A DNA stretch of 12,474 nt, taken from assembly GCA_002104935.1 (NCBI GenBank), contig MCGT01000081.1, positions 1 through 12,474 of the forward strand. Reading direction: 5' to 3'. The notes beneath the pieces are model-generated. The model saw nothing but the letters and a program-made list of their open reading frames with translations, was not told the DNA's origin and did not search any database. Origin of the DNA: Hesseltinella vesiculosa. Taxonomy: Eukaryota; Mucoromycota; Mucoromycetes; Mucorales; Cunninghamellaceae. Each line of letters opens with the position of its first letter. Positions within the stretch are counted from its first letter, which is position 1. The translations under genes and the position numbers were made by a program. This document shows positions 7,887 through 12,474 of the stretch, piece after piece.

Positions 7887-8226
7887 TTTATTTTTTTTTT
7901 ATTTCTTAAAAAAAGAGGGAGAGCGATTGGGCTGGTTGAAATGGCCCGACCCATCACATTCGAAGCAAAAAAAGTGCACCCATTTGACAAGCTGAATTGT
8001 TCCACCCAATCAAATGACCATGCTCGTGCATTATTTCATTCTGTTTCGCTCTTTCTCTTTCATCTCCACATTCAGAGACAAAAAAGCAAACAATTACAAT
8101 CCAATCGACCCAAGGCATGGCTTCAAAACCCCCACTTTTATTTTCCCACCCTTGCTTTCTCCCTTTTTTTTTTTTTTTTTTTCTACCCCCCATTCGCCAT
8201 GACCTCTAAAATTAAGATTATTTTAT
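7887..8226. promoter_or_regulatory. Probable original IP6K promoter, displaced by the transposon
   Basis: In the insertion-free state this 340-bp stretch would join the kinase 5' flank and fill the gap back to the 3' end of the mitochondrial-type gene, both read on minus. Read toward the kinase it has a CCAAT at 7930-7926. Another, in the opposite orientation, lies at 8007-8010 plus the next base. Long T runs lie at about 8164-8182. No gene is visible. The part next to 8227 must also hold the 3' UTR of the neighbouring gene. The promoter role is inferred from position only. Confidence 0.45.
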
Positions 8227-8880
8227 TTATTTCATTTTAGCTTTTGCTGCATCCACCAGGCACTCTTCCAATGGTTTGGACAGTTTCATCAGCCCTTTGT
8301 TCGTGACTAATCGATAGGCAGGCATTGCTTGGTACGTGCCGGCTTGGATTTCTCCATTTTCTAAAAGCACGCTACCAATGATATCTTCAGGCCGAGGAAT
8401 CCTTCCCCAAGGTGCTGGATGCCGTTCATCCCCTACATGCAACCAGCTAAACCAAAGTTAGAAACCATTTTTTATTTTTCCACCCTTCTTTACCCTTGCT
8501 TTTGCCACTGAGCCATGCCTTTTAAAGTCGAGTCATTGACCTGATGAATCTGCTTGGTCAATGTCTCCGTCATAAAATCAAGAAACTGCTTGTTGCCCAC
8601 AAACGACTTGGGATCGACCTGATCGCATTGTGGCGACCAGCCAATGATCCATTCAGGGTGATCCGTCACCTTGTGCTGACCAAGATCTTGTTTACTGAGA
8701 ATGGAAATCGCATAGCGTTTGTCGTCGAGAACATGGGCATGACCTATCCCATGGGAAATAAAGCAAGTCAGTGCTCCATTTGATGTGTGTTTTCTCACAC
8801 TTGCCTGAGCCCAATGTTGATTGCCACCGTACCTGCTTTGCCATCGACGCCACAGGGCGTACAAATCGTAATACATTCAT
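8227..8880 (-). CDS. Conserved-looking mitochondrial-type protein of unknown function
   Basis: Three exons, 8880-8805, 8743-8494 and 8446-8227, encode about 181 aa without any frame break. The ATG at 8880 starts MNVLRFVRPVASMAKQVRW, an Arg-rich stretch with no acidic residue that resembles a mitochondrial targeting presequence. An in-frame start further upstream exists but would bury it. The mature part has HGHLH-free, Trp/His/Pro-rich blocks such as HPEWIIGWSP and HPAPWGRIPRPEDIIGSV, which read like a structured, conserved domain, and it ends Lys-rich. No transmembrane segment is apparent. Intron 1 (8744-8804) is of the GC-AG type with donor CAG|GCAAGT; intron 2 (8447-8493) is GT-AG. I do not recognise an enzymatic motif and offer no function. 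It shares a divergent promoter region with SEC27. Confidence 0.8.
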
Positions 8881-9287
8881 TACAAACAGTGTCGTGGAAA
8901 AAAATAAAAAAAGAGACAAATGGCATTCTCCCAAGTTTTTTTTAGCAGCGCAGCGGGGGTCGAAAAGCCATTCGACCGCTCTGTCCTTCAAAAAAACACA
9001 GCACAGTTTTTTTTTCTTTTTTTTTTTTTTTTCGTTTTTTCATCAAAAGAAAATTGAACAAGAAAAAATGGTACGAAGTCAACCAGAGAATGAACGAATA
9101 TAGACATTGAAATGGGATAAAAGCAACATTTATCGATGGCATGACCAGCTGCACGCCATTGAAAAAAAAAAAAAAGTCATGACGGCCATGAAAAAAGGGG
9201 TGGCAAGGACCCATCTGTCATCATCTACGCGTTATGTGTTTTGTTTTTACTGGATGGCCAACTAACTTTATGAATTTTTATTAGGGC
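8881..9287. promoter_or_regulatory. Divergent promoter region between the mitochondrial-type gene and SEC27
   Basis: The two genes start back to back, 407 bp apart, so both promoters lie here. The region contains a long poly-T tract (about 9007-9032) and poly-A (about 9163-9174), typical of nucleosome-poor fungal promoters, and a 7-bp inverted repeat (8958-8964 with 8971-8977). A branch-point-like CTAAC at 9262-9266, followed by an acceptor-like TTATTAG ending at 9284, lies three bases before the SEC27 ATG and may mark a 5' UTR intron. Confidence 0.55.
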
Positions 9288-12200
9288 ATGAGATTAGATA
9301 TCAAGGTATATAACTTCATCATCCACACAATCAAACATCCACCAACCTTTGACGAACGATTGAAAACGGATGAAAAAGAAAAAAATAACATCACAAAAGT
9401 GCATCATCCTCACCTTCATCTTTTTAATTGGCTTGTAGCGTAAACTTCTTTCTCGGTCCGATCGTGTCAAGTGCGTCGATCTTCATCCAACAGAACCTTG
9501 GGTCCTGGCCAGTTTGTACAGTGGCCATGTGTACATCTACAACTATGAAACTCAGGTAGAACCATTGGCCATGTCGCTGGCACCGGCTTACTCTTCCGTC
9601 ATTCCTATTAGGTCTTGGTAAAGACATTTGAAGTGTCCGAAACGCCAGGTAATGCTTTGTTGGCTTAGGTAGAACCCTCCTCTCATTCTTTTTTTATTAG
9701 TGCGTGCTGCAAATTTATCGCTCGCAAGAATTGGATTGTCACCGGCTCCGACGACTCGCAAATCCGCATCTTCAACTACAACACTCATGAAAAGGTGGCC
9801 AGCTTCGAAGGCCACCCGATTATATCCGTTGTTTGGCCGTGCATCCCACACAACCCTTGGTGGATTTCCGGTTCCGATGACATGACCATCCGCCTGTGGG
9901 ACTGGGAAAAGGGCTGGAAGTGTGTCCAGGTCTTCGAAGGCCACCTTCACTTTGTCATGCACCTGACCTTCAACCCCAAAGATTCCAACACTTTTGCCTC
10001 TGCTGGTTTGGACGGCGTTGTCAAGGTATGGTCTCTCGGTGCCAACGTCCCTAACTTTACCCTCGAAGGCCACGAAAAGGGTGTCAACTTTGTCGATTAC
10101 TACCATGGCGGCGATAAACCCTATTTGATTTCTTGTGCTGACGACAAGTAAGCCATCTCCTCTCATTCCCCCCCCCCTTCACCTGGGGCTCACCATCTTC
10201 TTTTCTTTTCCCATCCTAGCACCATCAAGATCTGGGACTACCAAAACAAAAACTGCGTGCAGACCTTGGAAGGTCATAGCCAAAACGTCAATTTCGCTGC
10301 TTCCACCCTGAATTACCTATCATCCTGTCTGGATCTGAAGACGGTACGTGCGCGTGTGGCACTCCGATACCTACCGCTTGGAAAACACACTCAACTATGG
10401 CCTCGAACGTGCTTGGTGCATGGCCTACCAAAAGGGCGGTAACAACGTGGCCTTTGGTTTTGATGAAGGGACGGTCGTTATCAAATTGGGCCGCGATGAA
10501 CCTGCGATCTCTATGGATGCTTCGGGCAAGATCATCTGGGCAAAGCATTCTGAAATCCAAACGGCTAACATCAAGACCGGCGTCGGTAAGTGGCTTCTTC
10601 ACCCCCTCCCCCATGCCAAAAACCGATTCTTTACAGAGACTAACGCTTTCTTTCCTTTTATTGTACCAGACGACTATGTCAAGGATGGTGATCGCCTCGC
10701 TTTGCCTATCAAGGAATTGGGCAGCTGCGAAGTCTATCCTCAAACCTTACAGCACTCTCCCAACGGCCGTTTTGTGGTGGGTGTGTGGTGATGGCGAATA
10801 TATTATCTACACTGCCTTGGCTTGGCGCAACAAAAGCTTTGGCTCTGGCTTGGGCTTTGTGTGGCCGAAGACTCCAACATCTATGCCGTCCATGAATCCT
10901 CCTCCCGAGTCAAGATCTTCAAAAACTTCAAGGAACGCAGTGGTATGCTGCCTAAGCTCAACTACAGCGCTGAAGGCATCCACGGCGGCTCTCTTCTTGG
11001 TGTGCGTGGCAGCGGCTTCTTGAACTTTTATGACTGGGAAACCGGCGCTGTCGTCCGTCGTATTGATGTCGATGCCAAGAACGTAAATGCTGATGGAGAA
11101 AAAAAAATGGAGGTACTGACTTTTTTTTTTTCTTTACATTTCTAGGTGTTCTGGTCAGATGCCGGCGACTTGGTCGCTATTGCCTGCGAAGAATCCTTTT
11201 ACATTCTCCGCTATAACGCCCAAGCTTATATCAACTTTGTCGAATCTGGTGGTGATACTGGTGACGGGGTCGAAGATGCTTTTGAATTCGTCTGAAATTG
11301 CCGAAGTGTAAGTGTGGCCCCCCTCTCTTATGCCGGCCACTTATTTTTTCTTTTCATGGCAGAATCAAAACGGGTAGCTGGGCTGGCGACTGTTTTATTT
11401 ACAGCAACGAAGCCAACCGATTAAATTACCTTGTGGGCGACGAAGTCTTCACCATCAGCCACTTTGACAAGTAAGCCCACAACCTCCTTGACTCGTCTGA
11501 CCATTCCTTCCTTTTTTTCTCTTCCACACCAGACCTATGTACCTGCTGGGCTATGCTCCTCGCGACAACCGCGTCTACGTGTCAGACCGCGACGCCTCTG
11601 TGTACAGCTACAGCTTGTCACTGGCCGTGATCCAATACCAAACGGCAGTGCTGCGTGGTGATGTTGCGGCTGCTACTGAAATCTTGCCTCAAATCCCTCA
11701 AGACCAACGTGGCGCATTGCCCGTTTCCTTGAAACCCAAGACATGAAGGAACTGGCCTTGGACGTGTCGACAGATCTGGAACAAAAGTTCGATTTGGCCT
11801 TGCAGCTGGGTCGCCTCGATACCGCGGTGGACATTGCTCGCCAAGTGAACAGCGAAAGCAATGGCGTACCTTGGGTGATGTGGCTCTCCAAGCATGGAAC
11901 TTCTCCTTGGCCGAAGAATGCTTAAAGAATGCCAAGGATCTCAGTGGCCTCTTGCTCTTCTACACTTCCAATGGTAACAAAGCTGGCCTTCGTCAAGTCG
12001 CCGAGGATGCAGGTAAGGAAGAGGGGAGAGAGCGCGAGAAACAAGGCATCGACACGGGATCGGTCTGACCCACTTTTCTTCATTCCCACAGTCGAACAAG
12101 GAAAAAACAACATTGCCTTCACTGCCTTGTATCAATTGGGTGAATTAAACGAAATTATCGACCTGTTGATCAAGACCGATCGTATCCCTGAAGCTGCCAT

Positions 12201-12474
12201 CTTTGCCCGTACCTATGTCCCACAACAAATGTCACGTGTTGTCAAGTTATGGAAACAAACCTTGCAAGACCAACAACGAACCAAGATCGCTGAAAGCCTA
12301 GCCGATCCTGAACAATATCCTAATTGTTCCCTGAATTGCAATTGGTAAGTGTGGCTCGAACACGGGCGAACCTATGTAGCTTGATGATCTGACCCTTTCT
12401 TTTTTGATATCTTCCGTCAGATTGAGCAACTAGAGCAACCTCAGCCCGATCTTTTGGACATGCAGGAACCTGTC
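9288..12474 (+). CDS. SEC27: Coatomer subunit beta-prime (COPI coat), 3' end outside the window
   Basis: Beta-prime-COP is the two-propeller WD40 subunit of the COPI coat; it binds dilysine cargo signals for Golgi-to-ER transport. Exons: 9288-9305, 9439-9555, 9612-9648, 9701-10147, 10220-10585, 10670-11082, 11146-11307, 11363-11470, 11533-12012, 12092-12344 and 12421 to the edge, about 821 residues of a protein usually near 890-910. The start MRLDIK, split by a 133-nt intron after codon 6, matches the family opening. WD40 blocks are plain: [62 protein letters not shown]. After the propellers comes the alpha-solenoid ([14 protein letters not shown] onward). Nine frame breaks interrupt it, near 9714, 10301, 10348, 10780, 10863, 11291, 11711, 11861 and 12324; the corrected lengths make every exon phase agree. 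Identity is certain; the breaks are probably assembly errors. Confidence 0.95.

Noticed and set aside
8958..8977. 7-bp hairpin in the divergent promoter
   Set aside because: Several hairpins of this size are expected by chance in 12 kb; recorded only as part of the promoter region.
9588..10166. 192-residue minus-strand ORF
   Set aside because: It is the antisense shadow of SEC27 exon 4, which has unambiguous WD40 coding content on the plus strand.

Overview
The window looks like nuclear DNA from an early-diverging fungus, most likely Mucoromycota. Genes are split by many short introns (mostly 45-85 nt) with GTAAGT-like donors and pyrimidine-rich acceptors. Intergenic DNA is full of A/T homopolymers, and the recognisable proteins are eukaryotic housekeeping enzymes of fungal type. 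The genus is an inference that I cannot settle from sequence alone.

Layout from left to right. Bases 1-805 hold no gene I can support, but they carry a dense CCAAT cluster. 806-1627 (minus) is hypoxanthine-guanine phosphoribosyltransferase (HPT1 type, 4 exons). 2103-3822 (minus) is an inositol hexakisphosphate kinase (KCS1/IP6K type, 2 exons). 3864-7877 is a complete-looking Mutator-like (MULE) DNA transposon. It has 121-bp perfectly identical terminal inverted repeats, a 9-bp target-site duplication (GGGTTTTCT), and a five-exon transposase with a Cys cluster, a DDE core, a SWIM zinc finger, and a tail with SUMO-interaction-like motifs and a coiled coil. 8227-8880 (minus) is a short protein of unknown function that looks mitochondrial. 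9288-12474 (plus) is coatomer subunit beta-prime (SEC27/COPB2), cut off by the window edge after about 821 residues.

The transposon sits 32 bp upstream of the kinase start codon. Without it the gene order would be HPT1 <- IP6K <- mitochondrial protein | -> SEC27, with about 380 bp between the mitochondrial gene and IP6K. The insertion has therefore moved the presumed IP6K promoter about 4 kb away. The inner parts of the inverted repeats reach into the transposase gene, so its start codon and first 13 codons are mirrored at the right end.

A second theme is data quality. SEC27 (nine sites), IP6K (three), HPT1 (one) and the transposase (one) are interrupted by small indels, mostly one missing base next to a short homopolymer. 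Splice sites and protein conservation are otherwise intact, and after correction the intron phases of every exon agree. This fits an imperfectly polished assembly better than gene decay. Coordinates below are for the sequence as given, and residue numbers assume those indels are corrected.
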